NCBI GenBank assembly: GCA_025455595.1
Contig: JALOMD010000035.1
Coordinates: forward strand, 1 to 10,912
Length of the DNA: 10,912 nt
From: Cytophagales bacterium
Lineage (GTDB): Bacteria; Bacteroidota; Bacteroidia; Cytophagales; 172606-1
Direction: 5' to 3'
Below the pieces are notes generated by a model. That model ran no database searches and was not told where the DNA came from. It saw nothing but the letters and a program-made list of their open reading frames with translations. Positions 1-6,608 of this stretch are shown here, piece after piece; within the stretch, counting starts at the first letter, position 1, and every line of letters starts with the position of its first letter. Position numbers and translations under genes: made by a program.

Positions 1-15
1 TTTTGGCTAAAACGC
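1..15. repeat. Partial 29-bp palindrome (right half) at window edge
   Basis: The first 15 bases (TTTTGGCTAAAACGC) match the right half of the palindrome found repeatedly further on. The left half lies outside the window. Confidence 0.6.
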
Positions 16-21
16 CCGCTA

Positions 22-77
22 CCCCATGCTCCACGCCCCATGCTCAAGACGCAAGACTCACTACTCAAGACTTGACA
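22..77. repeat. Degenerate tandem heptamer array
   Basis: Eight consecutive 7-bp units in register: CCCCATG, CTCCACG, CCCCATG, CTCAAGA, CGCAAGA, CTCACTA, CTCAAGA, CTTGACA. The period is exactly 7 while the units drift. The array lies between a partial core palindrome (1-15) and a full one (89-117). No inverted partner is visible, so it may lie to the left of the window. Confidence 0.75.
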
Positions 78-88
78 TTTAGATAGCG

Positions 89-117
89 GTGTTTTAGGCG
101 ATTTTTGCCTAAAACGC
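89..117. repeat. 29-bp core palindrome
   Basis: Copy of the core element. Arms GTTTTAGGC (91-99) and GCCTAAAAC (107-115) flank a 7-nt loop. Relative to the commonest version, one G-to-A change in the left arm is matched by a C-to-T change in the right arm. This compensatory pair suggests that the hairpin itself is conserved. Confidence 0.85.
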
Positions 118-118
118 T

Positions 119-223
119 TCCCCCGGCTGAAGCCGGGGGCAAAACGCGGCAAGTCCCTTTGGGACTCAAAACCAGTCCCCGAAGAAGACTTTCCATTTCT
201 TGCCCCCGGCTTTAGCCGGGGGA
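119..223. repeat. Pair of REP-like CCCCCGGCT hairpins in inverted orientation
   Basis: Two short palindromes with arms CCCCCGGCT / AGCCGGGGG and 2-nt loops lie at 120-139 and 203-222. Including the flanking CAA/TTG, the two units are inverted copies of each other over 24 bp (119-142 and 200-223) with one mismatch. The spacer holds a small AGTCCC-TTT-GGGACT hairpin (152-166) and a short GCAAAACGC fragment of the core palindrome. Pairs of short GC-rich hairpins like this resemble bacterial REP/BIME elements. No REP-associated (RAYT) transposase is present in the window. Confidence 0.75.
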
Positions 224-548
224 GTACGGTCGAGAAGAAAATCTCAAGCAGTGTCTGAGACTTTTGAAAAATCTTCCCGGCATCTGAAATTCCGGCACCG
301 CGATTACTTTTCGCCTGCCATTGCTACTAACCAATGTAACGGCTGTCCGGCGCGGCGTTTGTTGATTTCCGGCACGATGTTTATGTTATTCGGTGCTTGT
401 TGTCCGTTATGGAGTCGCTATGTGGAAACAAAGACTGTTTGGGATTGCGTTTTGGGCAAAAATCGAAGATGCCGCAATCGGCGGGATCACTGAAAACGGC
501 AAACCGAAAACATTAAACCGAAAACACACCTCCTTATTGTCCAGCTCA
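224..548. other. Stretch with no convincing gene, upstream of the secreted protein
   Basis: About 325 bases. Open frames cross it, but their peptides have no recognisable features and read through repeat DNA. The only structured element I can support is the diverged expanded palindrome at 447-499. I found no clear TTTG / TAnnTTTG promoter, although one must exist here or further upstream. Confidence 0.5.
447..499. repeat. Diverged, centrally expanded core palindrome
   Basis: It begins with the left arm GCGTTTTGGGCAAAAAT, followed by a module containing CCGCAATCGGCGGGA, and ends with a decayed right arm (GAAAACGGC). The 15-base module is identical, in reverse complement, to that in the expanded copy at 1555-1608. 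The two sites therefore carry the same composite element in opposite orientations. Confidence 0.7.
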
Positions 549-1388
549 ATGAGATTTGTCTTTTGCTTGTTGGCCGTTCTGACGTTGCGGCCTGTTGCGG
601 CACAAGTGCTGCAAGATGAAACCACCGCAAATTTTGCCCATCAGGTGAAACAGATTGACGAGTTCATCGAGCGGTTCAACAACCAAGACAACACGCTGAT
701 CAAGAACTACCTCAAGAAACAAGACCCGAACATCCGCATCACCCGGCAGGGATTGATCAGGGGACTGTTCAACGCTTCGGACACGAGTTGGCGCAAAGAC
801 GAAATCCTGCGGTTCATCGGGCAGGTCACTGATACCATCCAGCCCGTTTTCCTGAATTTTTTCGACCAGAATTGGTACGCCGAGGTGAACTGCGCCGTCA
901 CGCACCGGGGCAAGCCGAAAAACATGACGGTGATACTGCGCATCCAGCGGGAGAAAAACGGCATGTCAAAGTGGGTGGCCGTGAGTGCAATCGCTGACTT
1001 CATGCGACTGCCCGTGCGCCGCGACACCACCACCGGCTTGAATCCGCTCAGCCACGCCACCGATTTCATGAACATTGACTTGTTGGCGACGGACAAGAAG
1101 AACATTCGCAACTACTTGCCCAACCAGCGTTGGGACGACATTCTCTCGGTTTTCTTGTACGAAACCCAGAGCAACCAGTTGAGCATCCGACAAGTGAACA
1201 AAATCACGTATCATTTTATGCAAGTGGAAGGCTGGGTGTTCACCGTCAACCGGTTCAGCCGACAGACGCGTAACTCGGGCTGGTTGGTGAGCCGCCTGAT
1301 GCCGGCCAACGCCACTGCGAAACGGCAGTACGCCCGCGAAAAACTGAACTTGCCGGACGATTTGCTCGGTTTCGGCACCCCGGACTGA
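549..1388 (+). CDS. Secreted hypothetical protein, 279 aa, two related-looking halves
   Basis: The function is unknown. The frame is open from 393, but the start at 549 is preferred because it begins a good signal peptide (Met-Arg, hydrophobic core, then PVAAQ with cleavage after about residue 19). The extra upstream codons only translate a repeat element (447-499). Mature residues 25-150 and 160-255 each look like an alpha-plus-beta domain ending in a Trp-containing strand (KWVAVSAI, GWLVSRL), which suggests an NTF2-like fold, as an inference. The segment LRIQREKNGMSKWV resembles QIRAEKSGNRWKT in the downstream TPR protein, so the two probably share a domain and may act together in the envelope. 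No Shine-Dalgarno precedes the ATG. A heptamer array begins four bases after the stop. Confidence 0.8.
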   Translation: MRFVFCLLAVLTLRPVAAQVLQDETTANFAHQVKQIDEFIERFNNQDNTLIKNYLKKQDPNIRITRQGLIRGLFNASDTSWRKDEILRFIGQVTDTIQPVFLNFFDQNWYAEVNCAVTHRGKPKNMTVILRIQREKNGMSKWVAVSAIADFMRLPVRRDTTTGLNPLSHATDFMNIDLLATDKKNIRNYLPNQRWDDILSVFLYETQSNQLSIRQVNKITYHFMQVEGWVFTVNRFSRQTRNSGWLVSRLMPANATAKRQYAREKLNLPDDLLGFGTPD

Positions 1389-1392
1389 AACA

Positions 1393-1434
1393 AAGTCGTA
1401 AGTGGTAAGTCGCAAGTGGTAAGTCATAAGTGCT
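1393..1434. repeat. Heptamer array (AAGTNNN), left arm of inverted pair
   Basis: Six units of exact period 7: AAGTCGT, AAGTGGT, AAGTCGC, AAGTGGT, AAGTCAT, AAGTGCT. It starts four bases after the stop of the upstream gene. It is complementary in style to the ACTTGCG/ACTTACG array at 1627-1675, so together they form a long imperfect stem around the expanded palindrome. The stretch 1435-1547 between them shows only a weak GGTCAA...TTGACC dyad. Confidence 0.85.
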
Positions 1435-1547
1435 GGTTTACAAATAGTTTCAGTTATCCAGACAGGTCAAAACGACTGCTAATCCTTTGATAACCAAACT
1501 ACTGGATTGCTTGACCAAAGGCTAATGACCAAGTACTTAAGTTGTTT

Positions 1548-1615
1548 CAGGCAAGCGTTTTAAGCATTCCCGCCGATTGCGGGATTTGTCAATTTTTGCC
1601 CAAAACGCTTGCCTG
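1548..1615. repeat. Expanded core palindrome with internal hairpin module
   Basis: The outer arms CAGGCAAGCGTTTT (1548-1561) and AAAACGCTTGCCTG (1602-1615) pair perfectly. The 29-bp core is interrupted after GCGTTTTAAGCA by 25 extra bases containing a small hairpin (CCCGC-CGATT-GCGGG). Removing the 25 bases restores a 29-bp core. CA is present at both boundaries, consistent with insertion or with templated expansion of the loop. Confidence 0.75.
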
Positions 1616-1626
1616 CTGACCGCCAG

Positions 1627-1675
1627 ACTTTTCACTCATCACTTGCGACTTACGACCTGCCACTTGCCACTATTA
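1627..1675. repeat. Heptamer array (ACTTNNN), right arm of inverted pair
   Basis: Seven 7-bp units: ACTTTTC, ACTCATC, ACTTGCG, ACTTACG, ACCTGCC, ACTTGCC, ACTATTA. They are reverse complements of the AAGTNNN units at 1393-1434. The array ends about 70 bases before the TPR protein start. Confidence 0.85.
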
Positions 1676-1748
1676 AGACTAAAGGTGACAAAAGTCAGCC
1701 GACTATACACTAACAGAAAAACACTACTGAAAGCAGAACATTTGCGCC

Positions 1749-4685
1749 ATGAAAAAACCTAAGATTTTCCAAAAAATGCCCCAAACGCTGCTGGCCGTCG
1801 CCTTTTGGTGTGGCGTAGCTTTTGCGGCAACGGCACAAAACTTGACCGTAAAAGAAGGGGCCGAAATCAGCTACCAAGCCAAGAACAGCATTACCGAGCT
1901 GCAAGACCTGCTTAACTTCGTCACCTTCGCCGACCTGCCGCCCAACGAGTTGAAAGACGTGATTGCCAACAGCTACTCGCCGTCCAAGAACCAGATTTTC
2001 AACAACAAGGAGGTGGTGATCGAGGACGACATTGACCCGGCTTACAAACTCGGCAGCACCCGTGACTTGGACGTGGACAAGTACCTGAACACTTTGGACG
2101 TGTTCTACGAAAAGACCATTGACGCGTCCATCACGTTTTCCAACATTCGCGTGTCGAACGTGAAAAAGAAAGATTTCATCTACGTGAAAGTCTATTTCGA
2201 GAGCCAGTTCGGGAGTAAGTTCAAGAAGAACGGGGCCGCGTACCCGGTGACCAAGCGTTTGGCGCAGATTCGGGCCGAGAAATCCGGCAATCGTTGGAAA
2301 ACCCGTATCATCGGCATCGGCTTTTACGACCCGAACGTTCCGTTCGAGAGTACCGACAACGACATCGCCCTGATGGCCGTGGCCGGCGAAGACGTGAGTG
2401 CCAGCGGAAATACCAGCGGCGCAGTGGCCTCGCAGAAGGAAATCGAGGAAGCCGTGTCGCGGTACATGCGCGAACGGGAAGAGACCGACAAGAAAGAACG
2501 CGAAAGCGAATACGCCCAAGCCATCCAGCGGGCCGACTTGGCTTTCGAGACGGAAGACTATCTGGCCGCCCGCGATGCGTACGCCGCCGCCGCCGAAGTG
2601 TATCCGTTTCGCACGTATCCAAAGATTCGTCTCAACGAGCTGAACCGCATCATCGCCAACTACTTTTCCTACGAAGGTCTGAAAAAGCGCGGCGACTTGG
2701 CCCGCAACTCCCGCGACTACGAAGCGGCCATCGAATACTACCGGAAAGCCCTGAACAACAAGCCGGAAATGCTCTCAACGCTGGAGCCGGAAATCAAGAA
2801 ACTGACCGACTTGGTGCAGGAAATTTCCGGCTTGAAAACGCTGTACGAAGCGAAAAACTACAAATCCGTGGTTGCACAGGCCGACGACCTGATCAAGCAG
2901 AAAAAGAAGCAAAAGACCATCAACCAATACCCGGAACTGTACCTGCTGCGCGGCAAAAGCGTGTTGCAAACCAATGAGAAAAAAGTGGCCGACAAGGCTT
3001 TAGAGGACTTCAACGAAGCCGTGGGCATAGACCCCAACTACTTGGAGGCCCGCCTGGCCCGCGCCGACCTGAACGAAAACCGCCGCAACGACGTGGTGGC
3101 CGCCATCGCCGACTACGACATCATCACCAAGGCCATTGACCCGCTCAGTCCGGCCTACCACGCCAAAAAAGCGGAGCTCAAGGAAAAAATCAACAACATC
3201 AAAGGCGCGATGGAAGACTACGACAAGGCAATGGCCTTGGCTCCGAAACGCGGCGTGTATCCGTACGCCAAGGCATTGCTGCTCATCAAAGCCCGCGACT
3301 TCACCGCTGCCCGCGAAAACCTGGAAAAAGCCATCCGCGTGGAGCCGGAGTTCGCCAAGGCGTACTACCAACGCGGCCTGTTGTGGCTGGAAGTGGGCCG
3401 GTTGAAAGAAGCCGCCGCCGATTTCAACAAAGCCGAGTCGTTGGGGCTGGAGTCGGCTTTGATGACCAACATCCAAGCCAAGGCCATGAAGTATTACGAA
3501 GAAGGCACAGCGGCCATCAAGCAGAACGATTTCGCCAAGGCTCGCAAAGCACTGGACAACGCCGTGACCCTTCGCCCGCGTTACGCCGATGCGTGGTTTG
3601 CCCAAGCCCAGACGTGGGAAAAACAAGGCAACTACAAAAAGGCCGTCGAGCTTTACAGCCGCGCCTTGCAAGCCAACGACAAATACCACGAAGGCTACTA
3701 CGCCCGTGGCATGGCCCGGTTGCGCCTCAACGAAACCGAAGACGCACTGCGCGATTTCGGCACGGCCGTTGACTTGGAGCCGACGTACATTGACGGCGTG
3801 AAGGGGAGGGGCAACGCCTACATAGCCATGAAAAAATACCCGGAAGCCAAGGAAGACCTCACCAAAGCCATCAACCTTGCCCTGCCGCTGCTGTCGCAGG
3901 CCCAAAAGGAAAAGAAGGAAGACAAGAACAAGATACAGACCTTCAAAAACCAACTGGCCGAACTGTACAGCCTGTTGGCGTATGCCCGCCTGTTGTCGGG
4001 TGAAGGCAGTGCCGCCCAGGCCGACTTGAAGAAAGCGTTCGACTATTCCGAGAACTACTCGGACGCGTACCGCTACCGGGGGCTGGCCCACCAGCAGGAA
4101 GGCGACCACAAGAAAGCCAACGGCGACTTCGACGAAGCCATCAAGCGGGATGCCCGTAACTACCCGGCTTACCGCGACCGGGCGGTTTCCCATATCGCAC
4201 TGGGCCGCTTCGGCGATGCCATGAACGACCTGAACCTCGTGGTGCGTGCCGACAGCCAAGGCGTGGCATCTGATGCGCTGCTGGTGCGCGGCATTGCCAA
4301 CGCCCGCCAGAAAAAATACAACGAGGCCATCCAGGACATGCAAAACTTCGAGCGGAAATATCCCAAGGCCGCCGATGCGCGTTTCCACACCGAACTTGGC
4401 ATGGTGCGCCTCGACATGGGCAATGCCGCCGAGGCCATCAAGCAGCTTGAAAACGCCTTGAAATTAGACAACACGTACGCCCCGGCCCAGTATGCCTTGG
4501 CTTGCACCTACGCCCAGCAAAACCAGTGGGAAAACGCCTTGGCGTGGCTCGAAACAGCTTTCAAATCGGGCCGCATCAGCCGCGACCAAGTGAAAGCGGA
4601 CGAAGACCGCCACCTGCGCGGCCTCAAAGACAACAAAGACTACCGGCGCAAGTACGAGTCGCTGAAAAAGAGTTACTTGAAATAA
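1749..4685 (+). CDS. Exported TPR-repeat protein, 978 aa
   Basis: A large periplasmic or surface scaffold-type protein. Residues 1-30 form a signal peptide (basic start, hydrophobic TLLAVAFWCGVAFA, end ATAQ). Residues 31-200 form an N-terminal domain with IRAEKSG-RWKTRI, resembling the upstream secreted protein. Residues 228-258 are highly charged and probably helical (EIEEAVSRYMREREETDKKERE). From about 255 to the C-terminus there are many tetratricopeptide repeats, seen as YxxAxxxYxxAL...P units such as RDYEAAIEYYRKALNNKPE and GNYKKAVELYSRALQ. TPRs mediate protein-protein contacts, but the partner is unknown. The first in-frame ATG of the signal peptide is used. No Shine-Dalgarno is visible. 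The stop TAA is followed immediately by a heptamer array at 4686. Confidence 0.93.
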   Translation: MKKPKIFQKMPQTLLAVAFWCGVAFAATAQNLTVKEGAEISYQAKNSITELQDLLNFVTFADLPPNELKDVIANSYSPSKNQIFNNKEVVIEDDIDPAYKLGSTRDLDVDKYLNTLDVFYEKTIDASITFSNIRVSNVKKKDFIYVKVYFESQFGSKFKKNGAAYPVTKRLAQIRAEKSGNRWKTRIIGIGFYDPNVPFESTDNDIALMAVAGEDVSASGNTSGAVASQKEIEEAVSRYMREREETDKKERESEYAQAIQRADLAFETEDYLAARDAYAAAAEVYPFRTYPKIRLNELNRIIANYFSYEGLKKRGDLARNSRDYEAAIEYYRKALNNKPEMLSTLEPEIKKLTDLVQEISGLKTLYEAKNYKSVVAQADDLIKQKKKQKTINQYPELYLLRGKSVLQTNEKKVADKALEDFNEAVGIDPNYLEARLARADLNENRRNDVVAAIADYDIITKAIDPLSPAYHAKKAELKEKINNIKGAMEDYDKAMALAPKRGVYPYAKALLLIKARDFTAARENLEKAIRVEPEFAKAYYQRGLLWLEVGRLKEAAADFNKAESLGLESALMTNIQAKAMKYYEEGTAAIKQNDFAKARKALDNAVTLRPRYADAWFAQAQTWEKQGNYKKAVELYSRALQANDKYHEGYYARGMARLRLNETEDALRDFGTAVDLEPTYIDGVKGRGNAYIAMKKYPEAKEDLTKAINLALPLLSQAQKEKKEDKNKIQTFKNQLAELYSLLAYARLLSGEGSAAQADLKKAFDYSENYSDAYRYRGLAHQQEGDHKKANGDFDEAIKRDARNYPAYRDRAVSHIALGRFGDAMNDLNLVVRADSQGVASDALLVRGIANARQKKYNEAIQDMQNFERKYPKAADARFHTELGMVRLDMGNAAEAIKQLENALKLDNTYAPAQYALACTYAQQNQWENALAWLETAFKSGRISRDQVKADEDRHLRGLKDNKDYRRKYESLKKSYLK

Positions 4686-4713
4686 AAGTCGTGAGTAGCA
4701 AGTCGTAAGTGAT
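4686..4713. repeat. Heptamer array, left arm
   Basis: Four units (AAGTCGT, GAGTAGC, AAGTCGT, AAGTGAT) begin at the base after the TPR gene's stop codon. It is the same unit family as 1393-1434 and mirrors the ACTTACG array at 4829-4863. Confidence 0.8.
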
Positions 4714-4738
4714 GGCTGTTGGGTTGGAGAAAAAAGAG

Positions 4739-4767
4739 GCGTTTTAAGCAAAAATTACCCAAAACGC
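4739..4767. repeat. 29-bp core palindrome
   Basis: Full-length copy with outer arms GCGTTTT and AAAACGC. The inner pairing is imperfect (TAAGC against TACCC). Confidence 0.8.
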
Positions 4768-4770
4768 TCC

Positions 4771-4827
4771 GGGCTTTCCATAACTTTGGCAAAGTTTTCT
4801 AAACTTTGCCAAAGTTATGGAAAGCCC
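4771..4827 (+). terminator. 57-nt perfect hairpin (27-bp arms, 3-nt loop)
   Basis: The left arm at 4771-4797 (GGGCTTTCCATAACTTTGG then CAAAGTTT) and the right arm at 4801-4827 are exact reverse complements around the loop TCT. Each arm contains the near-palindrome AACTTTGGCAAAGTT, so the structure is itself nested. It lies 85 bases after the TPR gene stop and could end or protect that transcript. No T-run follows, so intrinsic termination is unproven and it may simply be a repeat. Confidence 0.55.
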
Positions 4828-4828
4828 T

Positions 4829-4863
4829 ACTTACGACTAACCACTTGCGACTTACCACTTATT
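4829..4863. repeat. Heptamer array, right arm
   Basis: Five units: ACTTACG, ACTAACC, ACTTGCG, ACTTACC, ACTTATT. They are reverse-complementary in type to 4686-4713 and close the inverted-arm structure around the core palindrome and 57-nt hairpin. Confidence 0.8.
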
Positions 4864-4916
4864 ATGAAAAATGGTACGCATTTTGATTTTGCCCTGACAA
4901 ACAAAACAACTCTACA

Positions 4917-5834
4917 ATGAAAAACCTCGTGTTCGTTGTGCTGTTGCTACTTGGCCCACTCGCCTTGGCGCAGAAAACCCCCGACAAAATTCAAAAGAAA
5001 GACAAGAGCGTGATTGATGCGATTGTGTTGGAAATCTCTAAGAACGAAATCCAGTACAAAAAATTCTCCTCACCGAATGGTGCCACCTTCACCGTGCCTA
5101 CCGCCGATGTGTCGAGCATCGTCTATGCCAGCGGCTACATTGACGTGATGGATGCCGACAACCCCGTGGTGGCCGCGCCGGTGGTCAAAAACACTACCGT
5201 GGAGCCGCAAAACAATACCATACAACCGGCTGACAAACCGACCGAACCGGCTGTTGACGACAGCAACACCAAGCCCGAACCGGCACCGGCAGAAGATGTG
5301 GCAAAGAATGAGAAGAAGGCCAAGAAACCGAAAAAGGAAAAGCCCGCCAAAGAACCCCGCGAGTCATCACGCGGCACCGAGGCGGCATCGGGCGACGAAT
5401 CGAAAACAACCGTCACCAAGCTTGACGGCAAACAAGAAGCCGTCATGCTCCCGTCTGCCGACTTCACCGGGCTGGACATCGAAAAACTGCCCAAGTCTGG
5501 CTTGGACAAAGACGAACGGCTGCCCGCCGAATACGCCGGAGAGTACCAGTGGAAATCGTCGGACAAAGGCGGCCGCGAAACGGCTTGGCTGTTCGAGTGG
5601 GACAACGTGACGCTGATTGTAAAAGAATGGATGGGCTACGGATGGCGCGTACACGGCAGCAACCCGAAAGACATCAAACTGGACGGCAACAAACTGACCG
5701 TCAAGAAGAAAACGATGGGATACTTCGTGCGTTTCAGCCGGGGCGGACAAGAAATCCGGGGCTTCCAGCCGGTGGTTGACAAAAAGGCCAAGAAAGAAGG
5801 CAAAAAAGAAATGTTCTTGATAAAAGTAAGCTAA
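4917..5834 (+). CDS. Exported protein with Lys/Pro/Glu linker, 305 aa
   Basis: The precise function is unknown. Residues 1-18 are a signal peptide (MKNLVFVVLLLLGPLALA). Residues 22-75 (KIQKKDKSVIDAIVLEIS, NEIQYKKFSSPNG, VSSIVYASG) match a small beta-rich domain common in exported Bacteroidota proteins, where a 'KDGSVIEGKVLEVSDNEIKYKK'-like pattern recurs. Residues 85-165 are a low-complexity Pro/Lys/Glu/Ala linker with KKAKKPKKEKPAKEP. Residues 200-305 form a compact C-terminal domain rich in Trp, Gly and Lys that I do not recognise. The start follows from the signal peptide. The gene is preceded by repeat DNA and followed, seven bases after its TAA, by a heptamer array. It may belong with the two upstream exported proteins, but the repeats between them leave cotranscription uncertain. 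Confidence 0.88.
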   Translation: MKNLVFVVLLLLGPLALAQKTPDKIQKKDKSVIDAIVLEISKNEIQYKKFSSPNGATFTVPTADVSSIVYASGYIDVMDADNPVVAAPVVKNTTVEPQNNTIQPADKPTEPAVDDSNTKPEPAPAEDVAKNEKKAKKPKKEKPAKEPRESSRGTEAASGDESKTTVTKLDGKQEAVMLPSADFTGLDIEKLPKSGLDKDERLPAEYAGEYQWKSSDKGGRETAWLFEWDNVTLIVKEWMGYGWRVHGSNPKDIKLDGNKLTVKKKTMGYFVRFSRGGQEIRGFQPVVDKKAKKEGKKEMFLIKVS

Positions 5835-5840
5835 ACTTCA

Positions 5841-5868
5841 GGTCAGAGGTCAGAGAGCAGAAGCCAGA
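5841..5868. repeat. Heptamer array (GGTCAGA), left arm
   Basis: Four units: GGTCAGA, GGTCAGA, GAGCAGA, AGCCAGA. The unit differs from the previous gaps but the period is the same. It is mirrored by CCTCTGA units at 5977-6000. Confidence 0.85.
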
Positions 5869-5869
5869 G

Positions 5870-5916
5870 AAGCGTCCCGACTTGTCTGCCAAGCCGAAGG
5901 CATGGTCGGGACGCTT
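5870..5916 (+). terminator. Candidate terminator hairpin after the exported-protein gene
   Basis: The arms AAGCGTCCCGAC (5870-5881) and GTCGGGACGCTT (5905-5916) are perfect complements. A smaller TGCC/GGCA dyad lies in the loop, and TT follows, giving a short run of four Ts. Position and structure fit a weak intrinsic terminator, but it also sits inside the nested repeat architecture. Confidence 0.5.
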
Positions 5917-5940
5917 TTCGGTTTCCAACGGATTTGTCAT

Positions 5941-5969
5941 CCGTTTTGGGCAAAAATCGCCCAAAACGC
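5941..5969. repeat. 29-bp core palindrome
   Basis: Full-length copy. CGTTTTGGGC (5942-5951) pairs with GCCCAAAACG (5959-5968). Confidence 0.88.
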
Positions 5970-6000
5970 TTTCTAACCTCTGACCTCTGACCTCTGACCT
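5970..6000. repeat. Heptamer array (CCTCTGA), right arm
   Basis: TTTCTAA followed by three perfect CCTCTGA units and a partial CCT. Because 7 is not a multiple of 3, the TGA falls in all three frames. The last one (5995-5997) is an in-frame stop directly before the kinase gene. Confidence 0.9.
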
Positions 6001-6003
6001 AAA

Positions 6004-6531
6004 ATCGCACTTCACAAAGTCACCCTTTTCGGCTCCGAATCTACGGGCAAAACCACGCTGGCCGAGCAACTTGCGGCGCATTTCCAAACCGCTTGGGTGC
6101 CCGAATACGCCCGTCTTTACCAAGAAAAGCACAATCGTCCGCTTACGTACCGTGATGTGACCCCAATTGGTCGCGGACAACTTAAATTGGAGCAAATCGG
6201 GCGGCAGCAAGCCCGTCGCCTGCTGATTTGCGACACGGACTTGCTGGAAACCAAAGTCTATAGCGAAGCCTACTACGGCCGCGTGCCTGCTTGGCTGCTG
6301 GCCGCCGTTCCGCAGCACTACGCTGACCTTTACTTGCTCACCGACATTGACCTGCCGTGGACACCCGACGGCATCCGTGACCGGGGCCACGAACGGGAAG
6401 CCATGCACCGACGCTTCCTCGACGAACTCACGCAACGCCGGTTGCCGTTCGTTCTCATCTCCGGCCCGCCAGACGAACGCCTCCGACAAGCCGTGAAAGC
6501 CATTGACGGGTTAGTTGTTAGTCATGAGTAG
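6004..6531 (+). CDS. NadR-like P-loop nucleotide kinase/ATPase, start codon abnormal
   Basis: It resembles the ribosylnicotinamide-kinase-type ATPase domain (AAA_28, C-terminal domain of NadR), which phosphorylates nicotinamide riboside in NAD salvage. Walker A is FGSESTGKTT (G at 6031). VPEYARLY, then GRGQLKLE, then the Walker B-like LLICDTDLLETK and the lid-like DLPWTPDGIRDRG all follow in family order. The length of about 175 aa is typical for the domain. No ATG, GTG or TTG precedes Walker A in frame: TGA at 5995-5997 ends the upstream repeat, and only ATC (6004) sits where a start is expected. GTG at 6097 would delete the P-loop. Either a rare ATC start is used or the start has been lost. 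The last six residues (LVVSHE) and the TAG come from a heptamer array. Confidence 0.8.
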   Translation: MALHKVTLFGSESTGKTTLAEQLAAHFQTAWVPEYARLYQEKHNRPLTYRDVTPIGRGQLKLEQIGRQQARRLLICDTDLLETKVYSEAYYGRVPAWLLAAVPQHYADLYLLTDIDLPWTPDGIRDRGHEREAMHRRFLDELTQRRLPFVLISGPPDERLRQAVKAIDGLVVSHE

Positions 6532-6551
6532 TTGGTCTTGGGTCTTGGGCG
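6510..6551. repeat. Heptamer array overlapping the kinase 3' end
   Basis: Six units: GTTAGTT, GTTAGTC, ATGAGTA, GTTGGTC, TTGGGTC, TTGGGCG. The first three encode the kinase C-terminus and its TAG stop (6529-6531). No clear inverted partner is found downstream. A related stretch at 6759-6800 contains AGTCATGAGT in direct orientation. Confidence 0.7.
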
Positions 6552-6608
6552 GAAAAAAAGTTTTACAAGTGAAAGCCCTGAATTTGCGCCCAGCCTTCAA
6601 AAAGAAAG

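Noticed and set aside
89..117. Core palindrome as an ordinary intrinsic terminator
   Set aside because: The stem is not followed by a T-run (it ends AAAACGC), copies also sit between gene starts and in leaders, and some gaps have several. A role at RNA ends remains possible but not as a classic terminator.
200..493. Open frame of 97 codons upstream of the first gene
   Set aside because: It runs through the REP-like hairpin and the diverged palindrome, has no domain-like pattern, and overlaps the leader of the secreted protein.
393..548. N-terminal extension of the secreted protein starting at 393
   Set aside because: The extra codons translate the repeat at 447-499, and a clear signal peptide begins at 549.
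1710..2519. 269-codon antisense frame over the TPR gene start
   Set aside because: It has low-complexity Val/His/Gly composition typical of an antisense frame and no recognisable motif.
3000..4388. Long open frame of 462 codons antisense to the TPR gene
   Set aside because: It is a shadow of a GC-biased repetitive coding region. The plus-strand TPR protein is unmistakable.
4864..4916. TAnnTTTG promoter before the exported protein at 4917
   Set aside because: TTTTG runs are present, but none has TA at the required spacing with an upstream TTG, so no promoter is claimed.
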